DNA of 64,000 bases, taken from assembly GCA_029891345.1 (NCBI GenBank), contig CM056994.1, positions 223,086,491 to 223,150,490 of the forward strand. Direction: 5' to 3'. Made by a program: the position numbers and the translations under genes. Below are positions 1 to 10,550 of the stretch, in pieces. The notes beneath the pieces were generated by a model that searched no databases, had not been told where the DNA came from, and was given only the letters and a program-made list of their open reading frames with translations. How positions within the stretch are numbered: position 1 is the stretch's first letter; every line of letters starts with the position of its first letter. Source of the DNA: Dryococelus australis (taxonomy: Eukaryota > Arthropoda > Insecta > Phasmatodea > Phasmatidae).

Positions 1-366
1 CATAAAAAGGCTGGTGCTCGAGCAAACTATGCCACGTAACTACAACATGTTCGAGACCACCTGTAACAGTGCAGAATTTCTGTCAATAATAAAAAAATGC
101 AATCGTATAGACATTACATTGTGTTCCCTTCCGGTTTTTCTTTTGACTTTTTTTTGGGAATTTCGGAGTTTCTTTATTGGCACCCTTTCTAATAACAAGG
201 AGATCGATGAACATTTCCATTTCAGTGTATGGCGCCTTTCTCACTAACACAGACTCAATCGAGGAGTGGGATTTTCCTTTGTTGTGGACTACTTGATTTT
301 TTTTAGGGATAATGTTGGTGTAGCCTATAGCTCTCATTTGAGTGCAGTATGCTGATTACGTTAATT
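1..366. other. Anonymous AT-rich DNA
   Basis: No recognisable gene or repeat is visible. Two overlapping open frames on opposite strands (14-247 and 83-337) have no recognisable motif and look like chance. The stretch ends at an 11-base run of C at 367-377. Confidence 0.5.
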
Positions 367-402
367 CCCCCCCCCCCACACCAATTGTACCAATATTAAT
401 TA

Positions 403-645
403 TAGGCTGTTCACGGTAAAGTGAGCACTTTTAAAAGTCTTCTCATTTGGAATAGTAGTCAATAAATTATTTCATTTAAGTCTTAGATGTTAACTTCCGA
501 GTGTCGTGTAATATACACCCCGTGTTTATTGCGTACATGGCAACATTTATTTGAAAAAAGGTGGTTAAGGAATAAAAAATGGCTGAAAGAAAGAAGTAAC
601 TAGAGCCTCAAAAGTTCTCACTTTACCGTGTACAGCATATACAAT
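403..645 (+). mobile_element. Short TIR element related to family 1 MITE
   Basis: The left end reads GGCTGTTCACGGTAAAGTGA and the right end is its approximate inverse (CTCACTTTACCGTGTACAGC, near 618-637). This gives terminal inverted repeats of about 30 bases around a roughly 180 bp AT-rich interior. The termini match the 420 bp family 1 MITEs elsewhere in the window, but the interior does not align with them by eye. It may be a shorter subfamily or an internally rearranged copy. It encodes nothing. Confidence 0.7.
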
Positions 646-984
646 ATTTGCCACACGAAATCACTTGTCGAGTACAGGTTTTACGGGCACGCAGCTGAAA
701 TAAATATGTAAACAGTAAAATGTAAATCCTGTGTGCCAGTTTATTTTAGGCGCGTGTTGCACAGTAATTAGTCAGCTATGAGAGTGACATACTTGGTGGC
801 AGTGGTACGAAATGAGGCAGATCTAGCTACCGGTTTGCCAACTCATCGCCTCACTGAGGTGCGCACTGACATGGCGGACGTCACTCTCAGCTTCTTTCGC
901 CTTTGCTTCAGCACCGCTGCAAGTAGACATCCGCCGTTTTTGATTAAAATCAGGAGAATCACATCTCTTATACTTTGAGACGAC

Positions 985-1603
985 AGAAAGCTCTGCTTGA
1001 CATCTACTTGTATGCACATTGTGTATTCTTCCGCTGTTTGTTAAATTAACTTTGCCGAGGGCCTCATCAATTTATTCTGGCGTTGCTCAAGCGAAACTGT
1101 GAATATATTATAAACGTTAATATTTCACAACTTTTCTAATACTTATATGCATTAAGAAAACAGAAAGAATAAAAAATAACTTGTCACGGGTGTTTACCTA
1201 AAAAAATTCAACATTATGATATGGAACTACTTTTCATCCATCATCACTTACTTTACTAGGCGCTTGCTAGTCAGTTTAGGTACTCGTTAAAATGTATGCA
1301 GTGAGTGGAGAGATTTGGGCGGCCCTTAACATCGTGGTCTTGAGAGCCGACGAGGATGAAATGAGGAAAGTATGGAGCACCTCCAAAATGCAAGGGCGGG
1401 AGAAACGGGAGATCGCTGAAAAAACCGCCAACCAGTGCCATTGTTCTGCATGATTCCCACTTGCGAAAATCTGGGAGTGACTCTGCCGGGAATCTAACCC
1501 GATTCGTCTAGGTGCGAAGCGAGTAGAAAACATAAGCAAGTTGAGGCAGTTACATTTTATAAAAGTTGGTTTGAAAAGTGCCCGATTAATTGTGTACAGC
1601 CTA
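985..1603 (-). mobile_element. Family 1 MITE, minus copy split by a SINE
   Basis: Bases 985-1300 match the reverse complement of the family 1 body (TACTTGTATGCACATTGTG, then the block ending AATGTATGCA). Bases 1543-1603 match the remaining part, ending in GTGTACAGCCTATA. The roughly 240 bp between them is a SINE-A copy. The terminus near 985 is degraded or replaced, because the expected TAGGCTGTTC end is missing. The MITE was therefore in place before the SINE arrived. Confidence 0.75.
1301..1542 (-). mobile_element. SINE-A copy nested in a MITE
   Basis: A tRNA-derived short interspersed element in reverse orientation. The tRNA-like head lies at the right side: CCGGGAATCTAACCC near 1488-1502 is the inverse of a degenerate B box. 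The body carries the family hallmarks GGGAGATCGCTGAAAAAACC and a stretch close to TCTTGAGAGCCGACGAGGAT. The left edge starts GTGAGTGG, matching the CACT-type tail of other copies. The open frame 1276-1539 on the minus strand is a by-product. Confidence 0.75.
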
Positions 1604-1892
1604 TATCAGTGAAAAGACAAAGTTATGTGCTAGCTACTAGGTTCACAGAATAATTGCGCAAAAATTATATAAAATTTTTTATATTTAAGGATAATTGTAA
1701 TTAAATTGTTAACTGCTTCCTTTGATGTTCTATAATCGTGAAACACACTGTGCACAAGCAACAGTATATGTATTTTCTCTCTGATCCTAAATATTTCGAT
1801 TTGTTGATTTGTTTAGGGGTATAAAACCGTATAAATTAACCACTGTTGTACAAAATTGCCGATATGTCGTGTCGGCCTGCAGTCTTACCACC
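1604..1892. other. Anonymous AT-rich DNA
   Basis: No gene, RNA or repeat is recognised. Confidence 0.45.
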
Positions 1893-2230
1893 ATAGACTA
1901 ATGCTGAGGTAGACCGCTTATTCGTTTACTGCGCATGTACCCAACATAGGCCTACCCCAATGGAACACAACTGTCAAAGTCACATGGTCAACGGTAATGA
2001 ACGTGTTTATTTATATCATAATTTTAAAAAAGAAGCACATTTAGGGGAACAAATTACATTTACCAATTTACTAATTTAAGTTTGATTTAAGTTGCATTAC
2101 AAATTGGCTAGAGGAAGTATAAAAACATCTCAAAGTATTTGTTTACGAAACAGTGTTTAACCTCAACCTCAATCCACGCCGTTTTTGCTAGTCGTATTTG
2201 CAGAAAAGCAGTTCAATGTTGGGACACGGG
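1893..2230 (+). repeat. 0.4 kb TIR repeat, 3'-truncated copy
   Basis: This aligns along its length with the more complete copy at about 31285-31674. Shared blocks include GAGGTAGACCGCTTATTC, GCATGTACCCAACAT, CACATGGTCAAC, AAGTATAAAAACATCTCAAA (GTGTAAAA in the other copy) and AGCAGTTCAATGTTGGGACA. The right inverted terminus seen in the other copy is absent, so this one is truncated after about 2230. No coding potential. Confidence 0.75.
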
Positions 2231-2245
2231 AGATATATATACCAA

Positions 2246-4950
2246 TCTTTTTATCTCCTTTCTCAATTTTCCCTCTCTCTCTGTTTTATACATTTTATGT
2301 CACTCCTTCTCACTCATTTTCTCTTTTTCTCTTTCTTTCTCTGCATGTGTGTTTGTGTGTGTTTTCCTATAAACTTTGAATTCTTGCAACAAATTCCATT
2401 TAATTCGTTCCAGCCATTATCTCTGGGGTACACGCGACTGTTATGGTCTTTGGTGGTAACAAATGTTATTTTCCAGACGTTGTAATGTCATATAAAGCTA
2501 AATATGAGACATAAAATGTTATCAAAAATTTATTGTTTAGACGCTTACTCTGAAGTGGTGGTTTTAATATACTTTGGTCCGCCGCAGCTCTCGAACCGTT
2601 AGACGGATTTAAATCAAACTTAGGACGCAGCCAATAAATTGAACTAATGACATAATTGAGAACAGACTATTTCATTTTTTTTTTTCGTTGGTCATTTTAG
2701 ATGAAATTTCTATGTGTTAAGACACAAATTTTCAAAATAGGCGACTTTACTTTCAGCATCTGCATGTTATCTTTGGAACCACTAGAACAATTATTATTAA
2801 AATTGGGATGACAGTAATGAATAATGACTTAGTTAAATTGTATAGTTATTTGTGTCTTCCATCCTCCATTTTGTGAAGTTGTGCTGCCAGACACAAGTGT
2901 TTATAATTTACTAAGAACTATTCAATAAATCATTCTAAATTTGGGGTCTAGTGGTTAAAATTAACACAGCGGCGAGGTTTGGTTATCCTAATAGACCATA
3001 TGATATTGTCTAAAATTAGAGATCTTCAGAATTTTTGCCGCGAATTATTTTGTACACATTAAAAAAAAAAATTTTTTTGTAGAGTCTGCATAGTGCATTG
3101 AGTTTATGCCCGTTTTCCCTTCAGAATGAAGAAGGTATGAAAAACTCAAACATGTCCTAGCGTGTTGTTATCGACTCATTTAAGAGAAAGACTGGAAGGA
3201 TAAGGGACGGGAAATATGACGTAGTAGAATAAAGAAAGAAGACTATTAAATTAAGGTTCGACCAGGGCCATTTACTATAACATTAAATGACCATCACAAA
3301 CAGACAAGAATAATAAGAGATCTGGCCAAGAGGAGGGAAGGGATAAGGTAATAAGGCTAAGTTAATGAGACGGGCGCAGAAACATGGTTAAGGGACTCGC
3401 CAGGTCTCGCACCTGGCCAAGCTGCTGCCGTGTCGTCTGCCCTCGAGTCACCGACTTGTCAGCTCCGTCCACACTTCTCACCCCACCACGTGTGTTTGTT
3501 GTCGTAATGTACTCTGATTGGTCCCCGCCGTGTGCTGTGGGCGGAGTCTTGTCGAAGTGATGTTATGCTTACTGGTGGAACTGCTGACTTGGCTGGACCC
3601 ACATACTGTGTTATGTTCAGCGCATTTCTTTGATTGTTGCACTTTTGGTCGAGTGTTTGTCTTCTATGTTTCCTAAACTAACTTTGTTTTCGTTACTGTT
3701 GCTTCAGTTATTCGAAACCTTGTGAAACGGGTGCATACAACATAGCTTTCATTTTACGGTTTCTGTAACATTTTGTATTTACGCATGTATGAAAGTTTGG
3801 TATCTTTTACTGGTCAAAGTAGACTCAAGAACCTTATCATTTAAATGTGGTAATTAATGGTTTAATAGGCAATAATTTACTACAGATGCGTGTCATTTAA
3901 AACACTGTGCTGCACAAAAGGCGACTGTATTTGTTTATATAGTATTTGCTGTAAAAATATAGCATTGATCAGAAATTATTGAAGGATAGTGTGGCCAGAG
4001 TAACGAGATCGGTGGTGGGAATAAATTTTATTTATTTTTAATAAATTCAGTAATGAGTATCGGTAACAGAATAAATACGCATATAGCTGCATAATACACT
4101 AATGACCCGTATCGGATAACTTTTACAATTCACTTTCAAGAAATAATATGATTTAGAAACATATTGTATTAATTATACATGAAAACAATGACTTAGAATG
4201 ATCAACATAATTGTGGATTTTACCTAGTTTGAAAGTCCGTCGGTAGATAGCATGTATGTTTAATATACACGTGTGTCTGAAATATAGGACAATTACAATA
4301 CTTCAAATAGATGTAATTAAAAATGTTTACCAGAGTGGCACTTTTAAAAGTAGTTGAAACATCTTAAGAATCTAGTTTTGTCATCCAGTATTTATTTCGG
4401 AAGTACGGTAATAAATAATAATAAATGAACTATCGTCATTGTTCCCATACTTCCGAACTAACAACAAAACTGTAGCAAAGTCGTGCATATAAATAACACT
4501 TCTATTAATTATTGTTAGATATGTTCCCGACTTCGGTTTATGCATGAATATTTATCCCAGTCGCTATTTCGTTTACTAAAAAAGCAGGCATTATCAGTAA
4601 CGTAGTTACAGGTACTATTTTTACTCAACAATTTCACTATCTACGACCTAAAACATGCCACCACCATATCTGTTACAAATGTAGTCAGTTAACCTAGTTT
4701 AAAGTGAACCAAGTCTTGCTAAACGCTGACTAAAATAGTCACCTATAAAATGGCCTTTTGAATACGAAATAGTGGTGGGGGCGATAAACCATATATACCA
4801 TTGAGTAAAGATATACCTAGAGTGGACTTCCCCAGGTTAAAATTTCTGACCACTTCAGCTTTAGTTCGAGGGATGAACACCACGTCGCGCTAGTCCATTT
4901 TTGGGGCGTGTGCGAGGGGAATGTCGACGGCGTTGCCACACTGACATCTA
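2246..4950. other. Long gene-free stretch with low-complexity tracts
   Basis: It holds a pyrimidine-rich tract at about 2255-2345, whose overlapping short ORFs are low-complexity artefacts. A stretch at about 2580-2660 (CAGCTCTCGAACCGTTAGAC) looks like dispersed-repeat sequence, but I could not match it inside the window. A GC-richer patch lies at about 3410-3600. Otherwise it is AT-rich with no recognisable gene. Confidence 0.5.
3480..3560 (+). promoter_or_regulatory. Weak promoter-like patch (CCAAT plus GC box)
   Basis: In a GC-richer patch an inverted CCAAT motif (CTGATTGG, about 3512-3519) lies some 20 bases from a GC box (GGGCGGAGTC, about 3540-3549). No TATA box and no downstream coding exon was recognised. 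Such motif pairs also occur by chance, so this is only a candidate. Confidence 0.15.
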
Positions 4951-4951
4951 C

Positions 4952-5022
4952 CCTCTCTCTCTCTTTCTCTCTTTCTCTCTCACATACTCCAACTCTGTCA
5001 CACACACACCCCCCCCCCCCCC
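4952..5022. repeat. CT microsatellite followed by poly(C)
   Basis: A (TC)n tract at about 4952-4982 is followed by a short CA tract and a run of 14 C at 5009-5022. The ORFs crossing it on both strands are low-complexity artefacts. Confidence 0.85.
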
Positions 5023-5465
5023 GTCACAAACTCCGCAACAGTAGAACGTGTTCTAAATGCCTGCTTACCCACACGCTGGGACAGACAAGATGGCGGACAC
5101 CCAAGTGTCTATCTCAATTCGAATATATCCGTTTACGAAAATAATACAAGTTCTATAAAACATATGTATTAACAAAATAAACATAATGTACGCATAAGTA
5201 ACGGGAAACGTTGCATATTACTCACACGGTCATAATAAAAGAATAAACACCACTTTATAAATTACGCGATAACTGTGGATTTATGTTCTATATATACATT
5301 ATCACACGTGTGCACAGTAAATAGTTTGTGTAGCTCAGTGAGACAGTCGTGGTGGAGTAAACATCGCGTCCGGTGTGCGGGGTTCTGTCGCCCCGCGCTC
5401 TTAAACGGGGCTCTGTTCCGACGCGCGTAGTAATAGTTCTATATTAGTGTCAGTCACGTCTAGGT

Positions 5466-6611
5466 TTGTCCAACATGTCTAATGTGCGTGTGAATACCTT
5501 GCGTATCGTGTTTGACAAACGACCTTCGGCCATGGAAATACATGAATGGATTGATACGGTTTTAACTGTAACAGAAGATCAAATTGAAGCTATTCAACTG
5601 GATGGGCACCAGAACTGTTTGTTTTTAAAACTTGTTTCCCCTGGACCTTGTGAAACGATACTGCGTCGCACCAACGGCCAGTCAACTTTAGTCACCGCAG
5701 ACCAGGAAGGGATCAACGTCACCATCGAACAAGCTTTCGACAACTTAAAACTGGTAAGAATTCTAAATTTACCTATAGAAGTAGACAACCAAAAAATTCA
5801 GACTGAGTTAGTGAAGTATGGTCGACTTGTTACATTACAAGATGAAGTATGGAATCGTAAATACAAATTCCAAGTAAAAAAGGGAGTACGCATGGCAAAG
5901 ATGGAAACAAAAAAAGACATTCCATCTTACATTTCAGTTGACGGCTTTCGGGCTGTAATGATATATCCCGGACAACCACGAACGTGCAGTTACTGCCAGT
6001 CTCCTACTCATGAACGAATTGCGTGTCCTAGTTTGCAAGAAAAGGACGCACGTGCAATACGCCGCTGGGGGATGAATAGGGTAACGGAAAATCTCGCAGC
6101 TGACACGCCTATACTGTCCACGCCTTTCCAGCGCTCTCCCCGAGCGGATTACCCTCCACTTCGCAGACGCGAGCAGCAAGGACCAGTACAAACACCTGTC
6201 GGTGACGCATCTTCTGAGCATGCGGTCAACCTCAACACCTTAGTGAAAGCGCCACGCCAGATACACATGGAGGCGGCTCAAAATCAACACACACAGGATG
6301 TCTCGCCGCTACACATTCCATTGTCCTCTGCTTCATGGGTGGACAGCATGGACGTGGAGAGCGTAAACAATGCAACCACACGACGGGAGCATGTAACAAC
6401 TGCGGATTAAAATATGTCCGTAAGAGAAAAGCGACCTTACGAACGTGACGCCCGGGCCATAAGAGTGAGTCCTGTTCGCAAAGCGAAGGTGTTATCGCAG
6501 AGTGAACAATCACAGCTACAAGACAGTAAGGAATCTTTGGAACTAGCAAAGGCCGTTATAAATAAAATGTGTGCCTGTAGTCAAGAACGTCCTGATAACC
6601 CAACTAACTAA
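5466..6611 (+). pseudogene. LINE ORF1, gag-like zinc-knuckle protein (one stop)
   Basis: The nucleic-acid-binding ORF1 protein of a LINE, which would coat the retrotransposon RNA. The frame is open for 314 codons to a TAA at 6408-6410, then continues in the same frame to 6611 (381 codons in all). The part after the stop (VREKRPYERDARAIRVSPVR) reads as a natural continuation, so the TAA is probably a nonsense mutation. Residues about 95-130 (VRILNLPIEV, then VKYGRL) resemble an RRM-like fold. Residues 174-187 form a CX2CX4HX4C knuckle (C174, C177, H182, C187) just after PGQPRT. The start is MSNMSNVRV; the second ATG, 9 bases on, is equally plausible. The best-preserved frame in the window. Confidence 0.85.
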
Positions 6612-6748
6612 CAATGCGACCGGCACATGTGTGCATCCCCACCTGTATGCCCTATTACCTGCCCCCATCTCTCTTTGTCCACATTTCCTTTTTGTCCACC
6701 TTTCCATTTCCTTCTCTCTGATACTATCACTACATTTTTGAGGCACAC

Positions 6749-9700
6749 ATGATAGAGTTATTGACAATTTTAACTTTAAATATTTGTGCAGTCTCAGCCA
6801 GTGCGCGATTGGCGGCGCTAGACACATTGATTCGAACACAGGCAGTTGACATTGCATTCTTGCAAGAAGTAGCGATTCAAGATTTTATAGGGTTTCATAC
6901 CTTCAATGCGTATACAAACGTTGGTGACGGGGGACAGCGATTATTACACGTGCGGGGCTGGAACTTGGAAGACCTGCGCTACCACCCGTCAGGCCGAGTG
7001 ATGTAAGGACGAATAAACGATGTGTCGCTAGTCAATGTTTATGCTCCCTCCGGCTCCCAAGTGAAATATGAAAGAAATCAGTTTTTCTCCGTGGATTTAA
7101 TTCCGTTTTTCCATCCACCCTGTAATCAGTTCATACCCGGTGGAGATTTCAACTGCATAGTTCACCCCCATGATCATTAGGGTGGCATTTATCCTACTAA
7201 TGCTGCCCTATCTACTTTAATAACTCGCTTAGACTTGTGTGATGTTGCATCTAACTTCCAAGGAATTCATTACACCTATGTGATTTCACAGAGTCGGTCT
7301 AGAATTGACCGATTCTACGTGAAGAAACAGCATATGCATAAGGTGCATCGATATGACGTTCTTCCGGCAGCGTTCAGCGATCACTCTGCAGTGATATTTA
7401 CGTATGAAAAGTTCGTGAATGTAACACGGTTTGGCAGAGGGACATGGCGTCTAAATACGTCTTTATTAGACAGCTCAGACGTAAAAGAGGACTTCCTAGC
7501 TAATTGGGTACGTTGACATAGCAAAAAATACCAGTTCCCCTCTTTGGCGATGTGGTGGGATGTGTGTGTAAAACAGAACGTCATGAGGCTTTTTAAAAGG
7601 AATGCGTACCGACTGGCAGAAGAACGTAGGGGAACACGTGCATTCTACGAACGTATGCTATATGAACTTCACCTGCAGGCAAACAATGGTGCACACGTAA
7701 CTCCACGTATTAGAGACACGAAACAGAAGCTTATGCACTTATTGAGTGAACAGTTTAAAAATCGCCATATTATGATAAATGATAAAAGTCTATTCGCAGA
7801 AGAGAAATTTAGCATGTTTAGTATCATTAAGGAACAACAGCAAATACGACGCAAGGTTATCAACCAGCTTACTGACAGTGATGGCGCTATTGTTCGGGAC
7901 CGGCTGGAAATAGTGCAAACGCTTTGCAGTTACTTTGCAAATTTATATTCGAAACAAGACAGGGACGATGCTATGCTTCCGTCGGTTTTGCAGGGTTGTG
8001 AAAACAGTGTTAGCTGTGACAGCAAGACGGGCATGGAGGCGCCATGTTTAGATGCGGAAGTTAATACAATAATACAGCAATTGCCATAAAAAAAAATCTC
8101 CTGGTATTGGCGGTATTCTTTACGAATTTTACAAAACTTATTGGGATATTATTGGTACCGACTTCTGCGAAGTTGTTCGCGATGTGCTTGAAAGAGGGGA
8201 GTTATGCAAGTCTCATAAAGAAGGGATAATTGTTCTTATACCCAAAATATCCCGTTCACTTAAGCCCGCAGATTGTAGGCCAATTACACTTTTATGTGCC
8301 GATTATAAAATAATTGCTCGGTTTTGTGCGACCAGATTAACCAAGGGATTGTCAGATATTATTGATCCCGGCCAGACATGTACTGTTCCAGGACGTTCCA
8401 TTTTACAAGGCGTGCTTGCCCTAAGTGACATTCAATTACTTTCGTCAATACAACACAGTAGAATGGCCATCTTTAATATTGATATGGATAAGGCATTCGA
8501 TAGAGTCGATCAGAAATTTTTACTTCATGTTATGCATTATTTCGATTTTCCAGCCAATGCAGTACAGTGGGTGCGGATGGTGTGTACCGGAATTTGGTCA
8601 CGGCTGTTGGTTAACGGATTCCTTACCCCACCAATTAAGATCGAGAGTTCAGTTCGACAAGGATGCCCGCTATCCATGATTTTATTTACTATCGCCATTG
8701 AACCTCTGTGCAGAATGCTCAGTGCCCGCTTGCAAGGATTCCCTGTAGCGAACCTGTCCTTTAAATTAAATACCTATGCTGATGACATCACATATGTCGT
8801 TCGTTCAGAGCGGGAAATTACAGACACGGCAGAATGTCTGGACCTTTTTCGCTGTGTCTCTAATCTGCGAGCGAATGCTAACAAAACTGCCGTACTGGAG
8901 CTCAGCGCGACCAGCGAGCCATGTGAGGACGTTTTTTCCCTTTCGGAGGGCCGAAACTGTGAAAATATTGGGCATATACTCCCACGCAGACGCCACTCTT
9001 ATGTTGCATAATAATTAGAATATGACAATAAATAAACTCCGTGCTCGTCAAATAGAAATGAATTATCGTCGTACAAATATTATACAGAGGGTTACTTTAA
9101 TAAATGTATTCTTACTTACGAAGCTGTGGTATGTGTCACATATATTCCCACTACCACGTCAACAAAGTGTACAAATACTACAGATTGTTGGCCGCATGTT
9201 GTGGAAATCTTATATACTTAAATTATCTAGGCTGCAACTTTATCTTTCCTTACAAGACGGAGGCCTGAGTCTAATTAATCACGTTTTGAAGTGTGAGGCC
9301 TTATATCAGTCTTCAGCAATTGCAACAATTTGGCGCCCAGAGGACATTTACGCAGCATTACAGAAAATGATGTAGTCTGAAGTTAGACGCATGCCACTTC
9401 AATACCGTCAGGCAAAGGAAGCACTCGCAACTCTAGTAGAACACTTACCGGAAGGGACAGTCGCATCACGATTTACTGGGCTTCAAACGCGGCTCATACA
9501 TTGTTGTGATCGCACCCATCATCGGAGGCCCATTGGAAAATACTGCGATCCGACCTTTCCTGATCTTGAGCTGCAGAATCGCTTCACATAATCGTGGCAA
9601 CTCAGCCACGTAAATACATGCTCACCTGACGCTGACCTACATTGCCGTGTGGCAACATCCCACAGGGACCCTTCATAGGTAATATTCCTGTGTTTATGCA

Positions 9701-9960
9701 GCCCCATCTGCATGGTGTCGCGTACGAGTACGACAATAATTCCGCGATAACGTGGAGATGTCAGCGACACGCACATGCTTCATTGCGTAATTTCTTCCTT
9801 CCTCAGTTCGACGAAGAGCTGCGCCTGTATATACTTCATGCGATCGTTTTGGTGGTCATTCGAACTGTGACAATTCAAACTAATTGTCAGCTGCTTCGTC
9901 AAGATAGTGGAAATGTGCGGCGTGCACATTGCGTCAGTGGTACGGCAATTTCTTTTTTTC
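6749..9960 (+). pseudogene. LINE ORF2, endonuclease plus reverse transcriptase (broken)
   Basis: The enzyme that would nick the target and copy the LINE RNA. The N-terminal AP-type endonuclease shows LTLNI, FLQEV, VYAPS, GGDFNC, RIDRFYV and FSDHSAV, so its catalytic residues are all present. One frame runs from 6749 to 8089, interrupted by TAA 7004, TAG 7178 and TGA 7514. An extra base at the A-run near 8087 shifts the frame; the reverse transcriptase then runs on with DMDKAFDRVD (8481), RQGCPLS and YADD (8775-8786). A second shift near 8935, at a T-run, leads to the C-terminal part with stops at 9016, 9373 and 9589. Remnants with CQRHAHAS and DEELRLYILHA carry on to about 9960. Confidence 0.85.
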
Positions 9961-10500
9961 ATTCGACTTCACGCTACGGAAAGTGCGTGTATATACCGAG
10001 TTGGTGTGTTAGCTTGCGTGGCCCCCCCCATCGTCTACAATGTACAATTTAATGTTCCAGTAGTAATCGTCGTAGGTGGAGTGTCCATAATTCAGTGTCA
10101 CGTGTCGGGCTTACGCCGTGCGCTCCTCCGTTTTTATGTGTTCATCCCGACTTTGTACGCTGCCGTCACCAACACTCTTTCCCTAAGTCTTGTGTACATT
10201 TAATTGAGTATTTTGGTATTGTTATAGTGGGTTGTCAGTGTGGTTATACGCGTTGGTGCCCTCAACGTGTGAAATAATCTTTATTGTAGTGTGCATGATT
10301 GCTGTCTGGGCATAACAGTTGACCGAAATTCATATCGTTTTTTGTGCCCTATGTAGTTGTAGATATTTTATTGTAGTATTTTGTTATTGTATAGTTGGTT
10401 GAATGTGTAACTGTATAATAGGTTAAGGTAAAGCCATCTGTATATCGAGGCTGTTTGATAATAATCTTATTATTAAAATAAGAAAAGTGAGTTGTTGCAG

Positions 10501-10550
10501 GTCTGGGCCACATAACTGTAGATGTAGAGTTCGAATCTCGACGGTATCGA
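10501..10550 (+). repeat. tRNA-like 3' half (B box) at the LINE edge
   Basis: AGTTCGAATCTCGACGG (about 10529-10545) carries a B-box-like core followed by a run of T. It has no complete tRNA fold: the stems do not pair beyond about 3 bases. It may be part of a SINE or of the site the LINE inserted into. Confidence 0.35.

Larger units (their letters stand above)
5330..10500 (+). mobile_element. Dead Tx1/L1-type LINE, nearly full length
   Basis: A non-LTR retrotransposon of about 5.1 kb with a short GC-rich leader (about 5330-5465), ORF1 (gag-like, 5466-6611), ORF2 (endonuclease plus reverse transcriptase, 6749 to about 9960) and an AT-rich 3' region. Both ORFs are broken: ORF1 by one stop, ORF2 by at least six stops and two frameshifts. 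The order of domains, the CCHC knuckle in ORF1 and the reverse transcriptase motifs fit the Tx1/L1 lineage known from arthropods and other animals. No long poly(A) tail is visible and the outer limits are estimated. tRNA-like sequence lies at both edges. Confidence 0.85.

Noticed and set aside
5466..6410. Host zinc-knuckle protein gene
   Set aside because: The CCHC knuckle, the downstream endonuclease/reverse transcriptase and the layout identify it as LINE ORF1.
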